Below are positions 31,408 to 44,099 of a stretch of 64,000 bases of DNA, piece after piece. Below the pieces are notes generated by a model. The model searched no databases, was not told the DNA's origin, and saw only the letters and a program-made list of their open reading frames with translations. The stretch is from Triatoma infestans. Its lineage: Eukaryota; Arthropoda; Insecta; Hemiptera; Reduviidae. The first letter of the stretch is position 1. Every line of letters begins with the position of its first letter. Made by a program: the position numbers and the translations under genes. Where the stretch lies: NCBI GenBank assembly GCA_011037195.1, contig JAAEAF010000370.1, positions 62,001 through 126,000 of the forward strand. Reading direction: 5' to 3'.

Positions 31408-32317
31408 CTATTGTGGGAAGAGTGTTTTGAATAATGGTTCACTGGCAAATTTTGTCTGTTCGTTTATTAAGTTTTTTGTCTTGTGTTTATATATTTCTAG
31501 TTGTTCTACTATGTCAAGTCGTCGTCCTTTATGGCCAGGATGTATTAGTTTCATCGTGGTAGTGATGTCATCGGTTTGTGTTTAGGTGATTGGCATAATT
31601 TGAGTCAACTTTGTTGTACTTGTATGATCTGATATGTTCGGTAAATCGTTCCCTGATTTTTCTGCCTGCCTGCCCCTCGTAAATATTGTTACAGTCCGGG
31701 CATTTCAACTCATAAACCCCACTGCTGTCATTCACGTCAGTGAACTCATTACGTGTGCGGATTTTGTTGCCTAATTTGTTGTTTGTTCTGAAAGATGTCT
31801 TGATGCCCCGTTTTTTGAAAAAATTCGTGAGTTTGTACGTGTGGCTTCCGATATATGTGGATGTGGCGAATTTGTCTGTTGTTTCTTTGTCAGTCCTATT
31901 TCGGTGGTGTGGTTCGTTTTTGAGGAGTTTATTAACGATATTCGCATTGTACCCATTGTTCTCAGCTATGGTGTAGATTGTCTGCAATTCCTGTGTGTGG
32001 TTCGCGGGTGTAAGGGGTGTGTATTTAAGTCTGTTCCTCAGATGTCTAAGTGCAGCTAGTTTTTGTTGGGTAGGGTGGTTGGAATTGTACGGTATGATAG
32101 CATCGGAGGTAGTTGGTTTTCTGTGTATTCCGTATTACAGTTTATTGTCGCTTCTTGTGAAGTTTATGTCTAAGAAGTTGAGGGTGCCGTTAGTTTCTTT
32201 TTCGTACGTGAATTTTATTTTCTGGTTTATGTTGTTAAGGTAATGTAATAATTTGCCTATGTCCATGTCATTTTCCAATATGAGGAAGGAATCGTCCACG
32301 TATCGTGCATAAAACGT
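31408..32317 (-). pseudogene. Penelope-like element (PLE): RT end plus GIY-YIG endonuclease
   Basis: The minus strand starts inside RT motif C (TFYARYVDDSFLIL) and continues LLHYLNNINQKIKFTYE, LNFLDINFTR. After one in-frame TAA (32135-32137) come the linker and the GIY-YIG nuclease (SSGVYELKCPDCNNIYEGQ, AGRKIRERFTEHIRSYK, about 31720-31620). The C-terminus (KLIHPGHKGRRLDIVEQLEI) needs a frameshift near 31565 and ends at TAG 31408-31410. The element is 5' truncated exactly at the junction with a TIR-family repeat. PLEs are the known carriers of short hammerheads, so this copy ties the small ribozyme elements to a plausible enzyme source. Confidence 0.85.
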
Positions 32318-33091
32318 TGTACAACTTTTATTTAAAACATTTCTCTGAGAAAATTCATTTAAAGGCACTTTTAGGGGAGAGGTGGGGTTATGTTTTTCTT
32401 TAAAGTGCTATCGTAGTTATTATACAATTCTATCATCCAAACAAAATTAATTAGATGGCCAAAATTCCGAGTTTAAAAAAAAAAATCAGTATACCGGAAG
32501 TGCGCTTTTACTGAACAGTTTTCGACGAATTTCATTAAATTAACACTATAAAATTTGTCAATTATAATTTTGAGAATTGGAATAAGAGAAGGTTGTGTGA
32601 GTGCTCCACACCAGATTTTTTTACTTTCTTGCAATTTTCTCAAAAATGGCTCCAACGATTTTCTTCAAATTTTATATATCAACTACGCATACAAAGATCT
32701 ACAACTTTTATTTAAAACATTTCTCTGGAAAAATTCATTAAAGGGCACTTTGGGGGGAGGGGTGGGGTTAGTTTTCCTAAAGTGCAATTTCAGTTTACTA
32801 TACACTTCTGAATCTAAATAATATTAATTAGGGTAAAGTGTGTTGTTGAAATTCGGAGTTTGAAAAAATCGGATGACCGGATGTGCGCTTTTACTGAAAA
32901 TTTTTTTCAGTTTTCCTCGAACTCCAACGAATTTCATCAATTTTTGTTCAATGATTTTCTTTAAACTTGTTTTATCAATTACACTATATAAAGATCTACA
33001 ATTTTTAATTGAAACATTTTTTGGGGAAAATTCATTTAAGGGGGCTTTCGATGGAGGGTCTTCTTCTCTCCTCCAGTCTTCTTCTCCTTCT
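32318..33091 (+). repeat. TIR-family element, two joined partial copies
   Basis: The first part (32318-32591) is the inner and right end of the family, ending GGAATAAGAGAAGG. After 'cacaccagattttttt' a second partial unit begins at 'actttcttgc' and runs to the BEL element's target site. The join shows that these units can sit head to tail. Confidence 0.6.
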
Positions 33092-33096
33092 CCTCC

Positions 33097-33718
33097 TGTT
33101 AAAGTTTATAAAAAAAAAATCAGAGTTCAGCAGAAGTAGAACTTATTCTATTAATATAATATTTTCGTTTCGTACTTGTATGGAATCAAAGTCCACGCGC
33201 TGGCTGCAATTCTCTTACAAACAAATCAGTAGTCGAGCTGGATCTGTCCGAGAGACACACATTTTGTTACATGTAATAGCGTCAGCGCCATTGGTGAATA
33301 TTTTTCATCATTAGTTTTTCATCTCGTTAAGAGAAAAACGGATCGTTGCACCCTGTGAACGATTCTTGTGGGGCCCCATCACGGCTCAGCACTCAAGTGT
33401 CTCTCAAGAGAGTTTTTCCTCATACATCTACATACAAGATTCATAGCTACCAGCCATTCAGACTCAAAGCCAACAGCCGCTTCATCCATCAACTGCACCA
33501 TCACTTTCCGTTTTGTTGTGAATATTTATTTCATATTGGATTGAAGTATGTAAGTGCCATACTTTTATAATTAGCAAATAAACTATTGTGTTTCTGAACG
33601 ATTTTCAATTCAATTCAAATATAACAATTTTCCTGTTAGAGGGTTATTTAGCCAGCACCTCTCAACTGGTGGGAGCTCTCTCGGGCGTAATACTCTCCCG
33701 CGGAGCATATCACAAACA
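33097..33718 (+). repeat. BEL 5' LTR
   Basis: 622 bp, TGTTAAAG...CACAAACA. It is followed after a few bases by 'tggtcctccgacctgg', the likely primer-binding site region; I do not assign the tRNA. Confidence 0.93.
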
Positions 33719-35058
33719 TATTTGGTCCTCCGACCTGGATTTAATAAGCATCAAAATTCTTTCTTAAAAATAAAAATATTAATAACCCTCTGAGACCCAG
33801 ATTAACTGACACTTGAAATCTACATTTGGAAATTGTTTGCTATTGCATCAGCCAAATTAATTGATATAGGCTGGAATTATATTTAAATTTATATTTATTT
33901 ATAAATTATATTCATAAGCATAATCATTAATCATTATCATTAATAAATATCATAGCTAATGTATCAGTGATTGGATACTCAGTTAGATAAAATTAAAGTA
34001 TTAATTAGTTTAATTCAAAAAAAAAAATTGTAAAAGTGTGTGATTTATTTTCGTATTTAATTTAGAACGGGTTTACATTTTAGGATTAATACTGAATATT
34101 GACCTCGTTAATACATAGTGAAGATTAATACGCATACCTATTGACCTATTGAAATAACTTACTTTTTGCAGTTTTTGTTTTGTTAGTTGATAGTTAAATG
34201 AACAGCAGTATTGTTTAATTTTTGTTCTGTTTAAAACTATTTTTTTTAGATTTTTCTTTAGTTAATTTATCTAGATAAACTCCTTATGCATTCAAAAAAG
34301 GAATGAAATAATTACTAAATAAGAAAATCGATATTGTATAATGATATCGTATATTTTGTGTGTACAGACCGACAATGAAACAAAATATACGATATCATTA
34401 TACAATATCGATTTTCTTATTTAGTAATTATTTCATTCCTTTTTTAAATGCATAATGAGTTTATCTAGATAAATTAACTAAAGAAAAATCTAAAAAAAAT
34501 AGTTTTAAACAGAACAAAAATGAAACAATACTGTTGTTCATTTAACTATCAACTAACCAAAACAAAAACTGCAAAAAGTAAGTTATTTCAATAGGTCAAT
34601 AGGTATCCGTATTAATCTTAAACAGACGCGTAATAAAGTGGCAAACAGATAACATTTTGTTTTGTAATATTTACAGTAAGTTAAAATTAATATTTCAGTT
34701 AAATCATACTGTATATATTATACAGCTATATAGTCATGTTCGTCAGAGAAATATAATAATCTCTGTGAAAATGTTTATTCATATGTACTGATGTTTGTCC
34801 ATAGGTATGTACTTCTGTGTTTTCCTTTTGGAACAGTAGGTGCCATTTGTGAGACAGAGCATTTAGTCACCTCCGTTTCCTTTATTAGGCAGTGGAGTTG
34901 TTGACGGTTTGAGAAATTAATAATTTTTACTCACAAATAATAAGGTAAATATTTAATAATACTATCTCTTGTCTTTTTCTTTCTTTGAACTTTGACAGAT
35001 ATTTTCTCATCATTGTGTGTTCAGGTTTTTGTCAAATTCTTTGCATTAAAAGTTAATA
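33719..35058. other. BEL leader, unusually long
   Basis: 1340 bp between the 5' LTR and the gag ATG, very AT-rich. About 500 bp of it is the palindrome at 34121-34620. No other open frame. Confidence 0.6.
34121..34620. repeat. near-perfect 500-bp palindrome in the BEL leader
   Basis: Arms 34121-34360 and 34380-34620 are almost exact reverse complements, leaving a 19-nt spacer (34361-34379). No terminal motif or clear target duplication was seen, so it may be a foldback insertion or a duplication made during replication. As RNA it would form a long hairpin ahead of gag. Confidence 0.85.
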
Positions 35059-36509
35059 ATGCCTCCGAAAGGTGATGCTAGTAAGTCAGAGTTAAGATTA
35101 AGTGATCTAGAAGATGAAGTAAATGACTTGATCGATGATCTAAAAGAAACAAAAGCAGTAGGTCAGCCTCTGTAAGTGACCCAAGTAAATTTCCCTTGCT
35201 TCAAGCGCGATTGTCGCGTATTGACGACACTTATAAAAAATTTTTGAAACTTGTTAATGAAGCCATAAGACTTGCGTCATCTCTGGAAAGGGCCGAATGT
35301 GTAGAAAGATTAAGTACTCTAAGAATAAACACTCGAAGTGTTTACTATGAAGCCTTATCTTTTAACACAAGGGAAAATATTGATACTTCAAGTCCTATAC
35401 CATTTGCTAATGTTTCAAATCTTTGTGAAACTCAACCTTTTATAAAGCTACCTCCCATAACTTTACCTACATTTTCAGGTGATATTACTACTTGGGCTTC
35501 CTTTAAAGATACCTTTATTTCCTTAATTCATTCAAATATCAGATTAGGTCCAATACAGAAATATCATTATCTCAAGTCTTCTTTGAAAGGTTCTGCCGCT
35601 AATGCAATTTCCTCCATTCCTGTTACTTCCCAGGATTATGCTCAGGCTTGGAATGCATTGACACTCCGTTACGATAGTAAACGTCTTCAAGCAACTAATT
35701 ATTTGAATAAAGTATTCACCTTTAAACCTTTAACCAAAAGGAATTATCATGCTTTAGAGCAATTTTCTGAGGTTGTATTGGAGAGTGCTAATGCGTTTTT
35801 TAATTTAGATTTACCCGATGCTGCTGGAGTTATTCTGTGGTCCTTGTCAATGAGATTACTTGATCTGAAGACTCGAGAACGTTTTGATCAGGAGTTCTCT
35901 GATCACTCATCAATTCCATCCTTTAAAGATTTTGCAGAATTTATTCATAAGGAGCGTGTTATGCTGCAGGCTCAATCGATGACAATGGCTACTGGGATAG
36001 CTTCATCAGTTCCCTCAGCTAAGTATGATAAAATTTCTAAACAAGTTTTAATGTCCACTGAAGGTTTCAATTCATCACTTAATTGTCGGTTATGTAAGAG
36101 CAATCATCGTTTGTATCAGTGCACAAAATTCTTATCCCTCACTCCTTATCAGCGTTTTGAACGCATTAAATGTTTGAAATTATGTTCTAACTGTTTACGT
36201 GCTCATAATTCTTCCAAATGTCCCGTTACTCAACTATGTAGACATTGTAATAAGAAACATAATACCCTTTTACATTTCTCCTCTTCAACGAGTGAATTGT
36301 CTACTATTAGTCAGCCTTCCAAACGAAATGTCTCCGAAACTCATGTTACTGAGTCGAATGAACAAACTAGAAGTGGAGTCACAATTAACTCGGGATCGTC
36401 TCCACCCCCTAAGGATAGATTGGAACATTCAAAACAACCCGCTACTTCAGAAAGTGAAAAGGGAGTTATCTTTTCCACTTCTGGTGCCCAAGAATTCATG
36501 TTCTATTAG
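35059..36509 (+). pseudogene. BEL gag
   Basis: ATG 35059 opens 35 codons (MPPKGDASKSELRLSDL...) to a stop. A frameshift near 35160 leads into the main gag frame (LLQARLSRIDDTYKKFLKL...). The capsid-like part has the usual BEL sequence PPITLPTFSGD, ASFKDTFISLIH. Three cysteine/histidine knuckles follow (CRLCKSNHRLYQC, CSNCLRAHNSSKC, CRHCNKKHN, about 36085-36270). It ends at TAG 36507-36509, one frame off from the protease. Confidence 0.88.
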
Positions 36510-38781
36510 GCACAGCAATAGCGAATATTCAGGTTAATGAGGAATTATTCCCAATTCGAGTCCTCATAGACTGCGGATCACAGAGGTCGTTCATAACTAC
36601 GTCCTGTGCTAACGCATTAGGTTTACATTGCCTAACCAACCCACAAAAACTTAGTGGATTTGCCGATACGCCCATTAAGGGCGGAAAGTACCAAGTGTCT
36701 TGTATCCTTACTCCAAGGGATTCATCTTTAGAATTAAGAACCAACGCTGTTATTGTACCGCATATAACGGAAAAATTACCGGTATCCCCTGTGCCCATTG
36801 ATATAAGGAAACATTTTGAAAATTATAAATTAGCAGATCCCTTCTTCTGGAAACCCGGAAAGATAGATTTTCTCCTTGGGGCAGATTTATTTAGCGAAAT
36901 TCTTTTAGGAGAATCAATAATTTCCAAAAACGGATACCCTAATGCTATCAACACTATTTTCGGATGGACTGTAGTAGGAAAAATGGGAATAAATTGTGAA
37001 GTTTCAAACCCCTCTATGACTTTAATGACCTTAAACCCTTCCACTGAGAAGGAACCATTAGATCATCTCATCCAGAAATTTTGGGAGATTGAATCTATAC
37101 CTTCGGTGTCTAGTCATAGTCCAGAAGAGATCCATTGTGAGGCGCATTTTGTTAAGAATCACTCTCGGGACGAAACTGGACGGTACATGATTAAATTACC
37201 ATTCAAAGAGCCAACTTCTGTCCAATTGGGCGATTCATATAAATTGGCTGCACAACGATTCCGGAGGCTTGAGTACCGCCTAGATAAAGATCCCTCTCTA
37301 AAAGAGGAGTATTCCCAAATTATTCGTGACTACTTAAACTTAAATTACATAAATAAAACACTTCAATTGGGTAAATATTTTCTCCCACATCACTGTGTAA
37401 GGAAAGAAAGTACATCTATCAAAGTGCGAATTGTCTTTGATGCTTCCGCGTCAACAGAACTAGGCTCATTAAATGATAAACTTTTAGTAGGTCCCAAACT
37501 CCAATTAGATATTCAAAATGTAATATTAAACTCTAGACAATATCGTTTTGTAATTACGTCTGATATTTGTCAAATGTATTTACAAATTTTGGTGCATCCT
37601 GAGGATCGCCAATATTTACATTTTCTGTATAGGTTCAACAGTTCTGACTCTTTATCACAGTTTGAATTGAACCGTCTGCCTTTCGGATTGGCTTGCTCCC
37701 CCTTTTTAGCTATACGCACGTTACGACAATTAGTGTCTGACGAAGGTTCTCCTTATCCACTAGCATCTTATACTTTATTAAATGAAATCTATGTCGACGA
37801 TATCCTTACCGGCGCTGATTCCTTTGAAGCCGCCATACAACTGCAAAAGGAGTTAGTACAATTACTGAAAAAGGGAGGGTTCACCTTAAAGAAATGGTCA
37901 AGTAATTCGAAAGAGTTAATGTCACATATCCAGCATGATGTTCAAGAGACTCCTATTTGCTTCGCGGATACGGATAATCCGTGTATTAAAGTACTGGGAA
38001 TGAAATGGGACCCAATGCTAGATTGTATTGCTTATAATATTCGCCCTCATGAAGTTATACTAACTAAGCTAGGCATAATGTCCGCTATAGCGCGAATGTA
38101 TGACCCCCTGGGGTACCTCGCTCCGGTTATTTTTGAAGCCAAGTCTATGTTGCAAAAATTGTGGACTTTAACGTTAGATTGGGATGAACCAGTCCCACAG
38201 ATGATTGCAGAATCCTGGAACGAATTTTGTTCTGAATTACCCATACTAGGGGAATTGCGCATCCCTCGATGCGTTTTCTCATCGAAACAATGTCATAAAT
38301 CTATTTTAGGATTTGCCGATGCCTCAGAGTTGGGATATGCAGCCTGCATTTATCTGCGTAACCAATATTGCTCAGGGTCTGTTGAAACAACACTTTTACT
38401 CGCAAAAACGCGGTTGGCCCCATTAAAACCTCTATCTGTACCCAGACTTGAACTGTGCGCAGCAGTTTTGTTAACACAAATGTTACTAAGTATTCAAAGT
38501 TTTCTGAAACCATTGTCTATTGATTCCACTTTTCTATTCTCGGATTCTAGTATCGTGCTAAGCTGGATTCGCTTACCGCCTCATACATTGAAAACCTTTG
38601 TGGCGAATCGAGTAACGATTATATTGGAACACTCTGATGTGAATAATTGGTACCATGTAGGATCTAATGATAATGCCGCAGATGTTGCGTCACGTGGGCT
38701 TTCCCATGCGGCGCTCATTAATCAAAAGCTGTGGTGGCATGGGCCCCAGTGGTTAAACGATTCTTCCTCAACATGGCCTAT

Positions 38782-41700
38782 TATTATTATTCGCGAAAGG
38801 GGAGGGCAAAACCCTAAGCTATCCAAAGCCCCCCAGGGCCCATATAGCTACCCCTAAAGAATAACAACCACTGGGACTAGAATACAAATCCAGGCCCAGG
38901 TTTCAACCATCTAAGTTTCACAACAGACCGAACAAATCGGACCAAAACCTTAAAAGGACACAGCTTAAGATCCTCTACCGACATCCTATTCCGGCCGAAG
39001 TTCCTAAACCTAATCTCCTCACAACCCAAACAATTCGTCATCAAATGCATGGGTGTTTCCTCCTCAGTTTCACAAACTCTACAAAAAGGGTCAGGCACAA
39101 GTCCCATTATATAGAGATGTCTCCTTAAACCACAATGCCCAGTGAGGAATCCAACCAGATACCTGAGGGAGGTCCGTGAAAGACATCGGACCCCACTGCT
39201 CAAAGCTCCGTCCGGGCCCCCAATGAGCATTTTAGACTGCCGACAACCCACTGCACTCATCCATAAGGATGAGTGCTGTGAGGTCATCCACGTCTGAAAG
39301 CCCGACAAACATGTGTCAGAAGACACACCAACAGCAGGCTCTGGACCAATGAAAGGGAGAGAGGCACCTAATTTGGCAAACCTATCCACCTCCTCATTCC
39401 CAAAAATTCCCATATGACCAGGAACCCAGACCAGAAGCACATCCTTTAATAAAGAAAGATCTTCCAGTCTTCTAGAACATTCCAACGCCAATCTGGAGGT
39501 GAAGACACATGAATTAAGCGGCGCCCTCAACGCAGCCTGGCTATCCGAGCAGATACAAACACCCTTTAAATTAGTGTTACGCACCCTCTCATCCAAAATA
39601 CAGCAAAGAATTGCATAAACCTCAGCCTGGAAAACGGTGGCCCACTCACCAAGAGGCGCTACCAAATGATCTCCCGTCTCAAAATAGACGGCAGCCCCAG
39701 ACCTACCATCCATCCTGGAACCGTCCGTGTAGCATCGGAGATAATTCTCAGGAATCACACCAGACGGACCCAGGGTTAACCAATCTTCCCTAGAAGGCAA
39801 CCTAACCCTGTAGGAATGACCAAAGACAAAAGTTTTCAGATTCCTATCAGAAGGAAAACCTGTAATGGGAATCCTTAAAAGCATCTCACGATAAATGGTA
39901 GAATGACCATATCGCTTACCCTGCCAAAAACCTGCCTGTTTAATTCTATAACAGGCTTTCATTGCCTGGTTTTTCACCTCCACAAAGAGAGGTGGAATCC
40001 CTAACAAAGTCTCCATAGATGCGGTCGGTGTAGTCCGAAACGCTCCAGTCACCGCCAGACAAGCCAAGCGTTGGACTTCTTCCAACAGCTGCCTAGCGGA
40101 TCGTGTTTCAATGCGACGCCACCACACCAAAGCCGCATATACCAATCTAGGTTTAATGACCATGCAATAAATCCAGAACATCATCTTGGGAGTGATTCCC
40201 CAATTCTTACCAACAACTCTTCGACATTGCCAAAAGGAGATTATCGCCTTTTGATGTTGTGTCTTAACATGCTCCGACCAGTTCAATTTACTGTCGAGAA
40301 CTACCCCAAGGAACTTCACTGATTTGCTAACCTGTATGGAAGTACCTAACAACCTAGGAGGTGTAAAACCTACTATCTTCCTTCTATGAGTGAATAGAAT
40401 TGCCTGGGTCTTCATAGGATTAATAGAAAGACCCTTATCCTGTGCCCAACAATATACCATATTAAGGGCGCTTTGCATTAGGTCCGAAATAGTGGACAAA
40501 CAGCGCCCTAACAATAAAATGACACCATCATCGGCATATGCTTGCACATAAAATCCCGATGAGTTCAGCCTAACCAAAAGGTCATCCATGACGACGCACC
40601 ACAACTTTGGTGAGAGACAACCCCCTTGAGGGCACCCTCTCCCCGCTTTTACTATCATGGTGCGCCCGCCAAGGGATGCCTGTATAACCCTACTCCTAAG
40701 ATAGACACCTATCCAATTGATTAAGACGGATGTATACCTTTTCGAACCAAGGCATCTTCGAGAGCATCAAACGATACTCTGTCAAATGCCCCCTCAACAT
40801 CAAAGAAACACCCTAGGGCATATTCTTTTATTTCCAAAGCAGATTCTATCCTACCGACGAGACAATGCAATGCAGTCTCTGTCGACTTACCCACAATATA
40901 AGCATGTTGGTTAGGATGGTGTGGATGATCCCTTAATGGGCCATCAGTAATATACCTATCCACCAACCTTTCCAAAGTTTTCAAGAGGAAAGACATAAGA
41001 CTAATGGGTCTAAATGCCTTGGGGTCAGAGTAGTCATTTCTTCCCGGCTTGGGAATAAAGACTACCCTTACTTCTCTCCATAATGTTGGTACATAACCAA
41101 ACATCAAACATCCTTTAAACAATCTTAACAATACCTTCGTCAGCACGTCCCCACCCTTTTGCAACAGACAAGGATAAATCCCGTCCGGTCCAGGTGACTT
41201 GAAAGGTGAGAAACTTTGTACTGCCCAACTGACTCTATCCTGTGTGACTACCCCATCTAAGGTGGATACATCTTCAAGGTTCCATCTCCTTCCACACACC
41301 AAAGACGAAGCAGCATTCAAACCAATATTATCCGGGAAGTGAGTATCAAGCAAAAGCTGCAGTGTCTCCCCTTCCCCCCCTGTAAAGGAACCATCAGGGT
41401 ATCGTAGGGTACCTAACTGACTGTCCCTATCCTTACTAAGAATCCGTACCAATCTAGATGATTCCTGGAACGAATTTATATCCTCACAGAAGGATCTCCA
41501 GGAATTCCTCTTGGCTCTCCTCAGAGCATATTTATATGCTCTTTTAATACTGTTATAACTATCCCATGATTCCGAAGAATCAGCAAGGACAGCCTTCCTG
41601 TATGAGCCCCTTACCTGTCTCCTTAGTTTTTCCAACGAAGAGGACCACCAGGGGTTCTTACTACCCTTAACCACCTTGGGAGGACAAGACTCCTCGAATG

Positions 41701-41802
41701 AGGATCTAATATGTTCATGAAGAATACCAGCCTCCCTTTCCAATTCCTCTATACCATCAGGGGCTTCTGATTGGATAGTCAGTTTATCTTCAATAATTCT
41801 AG
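38782..41802 (-). mobile_element. RNase H LINE inserted in BEL pol
   Basis: A 3.02-kb minus-strand, 5'-truncated LINE with a 12-bp target duplication AACATGGCCTAT (38770-38781 and 41803-41814). The 3' tail is a short (AAT)n run at 38782-38793 rather than plain poly(A), as in I-type and related LINEs. It is the youngest event that can be ordered in the window: it sits inside a BEL copy whose own LTRs differ by about 1%. Confidence 0.95.
38877..41802 (-). pseudogene. LINE ORF2: RT and RNase H, one frameshift
   Basis: The reading starts right at the truncation (IIEDKLTIQSEAPDG...). RT: FKSPGPDGIYPCLLQK, RVVFIPKPGR, FRPISLMSFLLKTLERL, motif A CFFDVEGAFDRVSF, then RGCPQGGCLSP and AYADDGVILLL. RNase H: YTDGSRMDG, ATVFQAEVYAI, ICSDSQAAL, WVPGHMGIFGNEEVDRFA. 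Last is the knuckle CRVCETEEETPMHLMTNC. It ends at a stop at 38877. The only break is a one-base shift near 40728. The APE endonuclease and ORF1 are missing through truncation. The R1/LOA/I group is likely; the clade is not settled. Confidence 0.9.
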
Positions 41803-43453
41803 AACATGGCCTATCTCGAATCAATCCACTTTTCCTGTTCCCGAAAAGAAATCGAAGGCAGTAACTTTAATTAACAAATCGTCTTCCTCGAGCTTTATTG
41901 AAATAATAGGAAGATTTTCGTCCTATACAAGATTATTTAGAACATTCGCTTACGTTTTGAGATTCGTGAACAAACTGAAAAGAGAATCAACCGCTAGACA
42001 GATAGGAACGTTGGGATTAAATGAACTGCATAAAGCGAAATTGACCTTGATACAGGCTACTCAGTGGCATCATTTTCATTTGGAAGTGCCTCTAAATAAC
42101 TCCAAGAATTCGTCTCTACACTCTTTGTCCCCATTTATAGATTCATGGGGAATTGTCAGGGTGGGCGGAAGGTTAACTAATAGTCCCTTAACATACGAGG
42201 CTAAATTTCCAATATTACTTCCTTATAAATCTCATTTCTCGGAACTCTTAGTCGATTACTATCATAAATGTTATTTACACGCGGGTCCTCAACTCTTGTA
42301 TTCATTAATTCAACGAAGTTATTGGATTATATCCGGTCGCCGGTTAATAAAATCTCGTATACGTCAGTGTGCAACTTGCTCCAAATTCTGCAAGAAGGCT
42401 ATCACTCCATACATGAGTGACCTTCCACGAACAAGATTCGAGCAGGGCAGATGTTTCATAAACACAGGCATAGACTTCGCCGGTCCATTCATGACCAAAG
42501 AGACCAAACGTCGCAACTCGACCTTGTTAAAATCCTATCTTGCCTTATTTGTCTGTTTGAGCACAAAGGCTGTTCATCTTGAAATCGTTTCTCAACTGTC
42601 AACGGATGCGTTTTTGGCAAGTTTAGACAGATTCATTGCTAGGCGAGGACTGCCGTCGAAGATCCTCTCTGATCATGGCACAAATTTTATCGGTGCTGAG
42701 AGGTATCTAAGGAATTTGTACACATGGCTTAGAACCGAGGAAGTTCAGACATCTATCAAGAACCATCTTAATAACCAGCAAGTACATTGGGAATTTATCC
42801 CACCAGCAGCTCCTCACTTTGGAGGAATCTGGGAAGCAGGTGTTAAATCCTTTAAGCATCACTTGTATCGGGTGCTAAATGGGCGATCTTTTACTTTTGA
42901 AGAACTGGTGCCACTATCTACTCGTATAGAAGCCATTTTAAATTCACGCCCTCTTTATCCACTTTCCAATGCACCTCATGAATATGATGTTTTGACTCCA
43001 GGACATTTTTTGATTGAGGCTCCAATGGTGTCCTTGCCAGAGCATAATTTCCGAGAAACCCCTATTCATCGTTTATCCCGGTGGCAATTCTTGCAACAAT
43101 GCATTCAACACATATGGTCACGTTGGCGGAGAGACTATCTAAATTCCCTTCAACAACGGGTTAAGTGGAAGGAACAACTAGAGAATATACAGGTTGATAC
43201 TTTAGTATTATTGAAGGAACCTAAGGCTTCTCCACTTCAATGGCCTACTGGCCGAATTATCGAAACTTATCCGGGAATTGACGGAGTGACCCGGGTTGTT
43301 AAACTTAGGACTCCAAATGGAGAATATGTTAGGCCTGTCACACAACTAGTACCTCTGCTTCCAACTTAATGCAACCTGAATTTGAATGGTTATTCTGCAC
43401 AACTTACATTGTATTCATTTTTATAGTTTAGCCGGATTTTTTCTACTAAAAAA

Positions 43454-44080
43454 TGTTAAAGTTTATAAAAAAAAAATCAGAGTTCAGCAGAAGTAGAACT
43501 TATTCTATTAATATAATATTTTCGTTTCGTAATTGTATGGAATCAAAGTCCACGCGCTGGCTGCAATTCTCTTACAAACAAATCAGTAGTCGAGCTGGAT
43601 CTGTCCGAGAGACACACATTTTGTTACATGTAATAGCGTCAGCGCCATTGGTGAATATTTTTCATCATTAGTTTTTCATCTCGTTAAGAGAAAACGGATC
43701 GTTGCACCCTGTGAACGATTCTTGTGGGGCCCCATCACGGCTCAGCACTCAAGTGTCTCTCAAGAGAGTTTTTCCTCATACATCTACATACAAGATTCAT
43801 AGCTACCAGCCATTCAAACTCAGAGCCAACAGCCGCTTCATCCATCAACTGCACCATCGCCATCACTTTCCGTTTTGTTGTGAATATTTATTTCATATTG
43901 GATTGAAGTATGTAAGTGCCATACTTTTATAATTAACAAATAAACTATTGTGTTTCTGAACCATTTTCAATTCAATTCAAATATAACAATTTTCCTGTTA
44001 GAGGGTTATTTAGCCAGCACCTCTCAATTGGTGGGAGCTCTCTCGGGCGTAATACTCTCCCGCGGAGCATATCACAAACA
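43454..44080 (+). repeat. BEL 3' LTR
   Basis: 627 bp, same ends as the 5' LTR. By eye there are about seven base changes and two small indels between them, including a 6-base 'catcgc' difference near 43858. Confidence 0.93.
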
Positions 44081-44099
44081 CCTCCAGTCTTCTTCTTCT

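Larger units (their letters stand above)
36518..43369 (+). pseudogene. BEL pol (protease, RT, RNase H, integrase), split by a LINE
   Basis: Protease: the catalytic D of VLIDCGSQRSF is at 36569. RT: YVDD at 37790-37801 (EIYVDDILTGADSF). RNase H: ILGFADASELGYAACIYL. The frame is cut at 38782 by the LINE and resumes at 41815 in the same frame. Integrase: HH-CC zinc site (YHKCYLHAG ... CATCSKFC), then catalytic D 42473 (TGIDFAGPF), D 42671 (SDHGTNF) and E 42833 (GGIWEAG). It ends at 43369 (VTQLVPLLPT). Apart from the LINE I see no stop, so pol was intact until that insertion. Confidence 0.93.
33097..44080 (+). mobile_element. BEL/Pao LTR retrotransposon with nested LINE
   Basis: A complete element of 10,984 bp, including a 3.0-kb LINE. 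It is bounded by direct LTRs that start TG and end CA, and by the 5-bp target duplication CCTCC (33092-33096 and 44081-44085). Order: LTR, leader with palindrome, gag, PR-RT-RNase H, [LINE], integrase, LTR. Both LTRs differ at only a handful of sites by eye (about 1%), so the insertion is recent. The LINE came later still. Gag and pol each show frame problems, so this copy is probably not autonomous. Confidence 0.95.
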
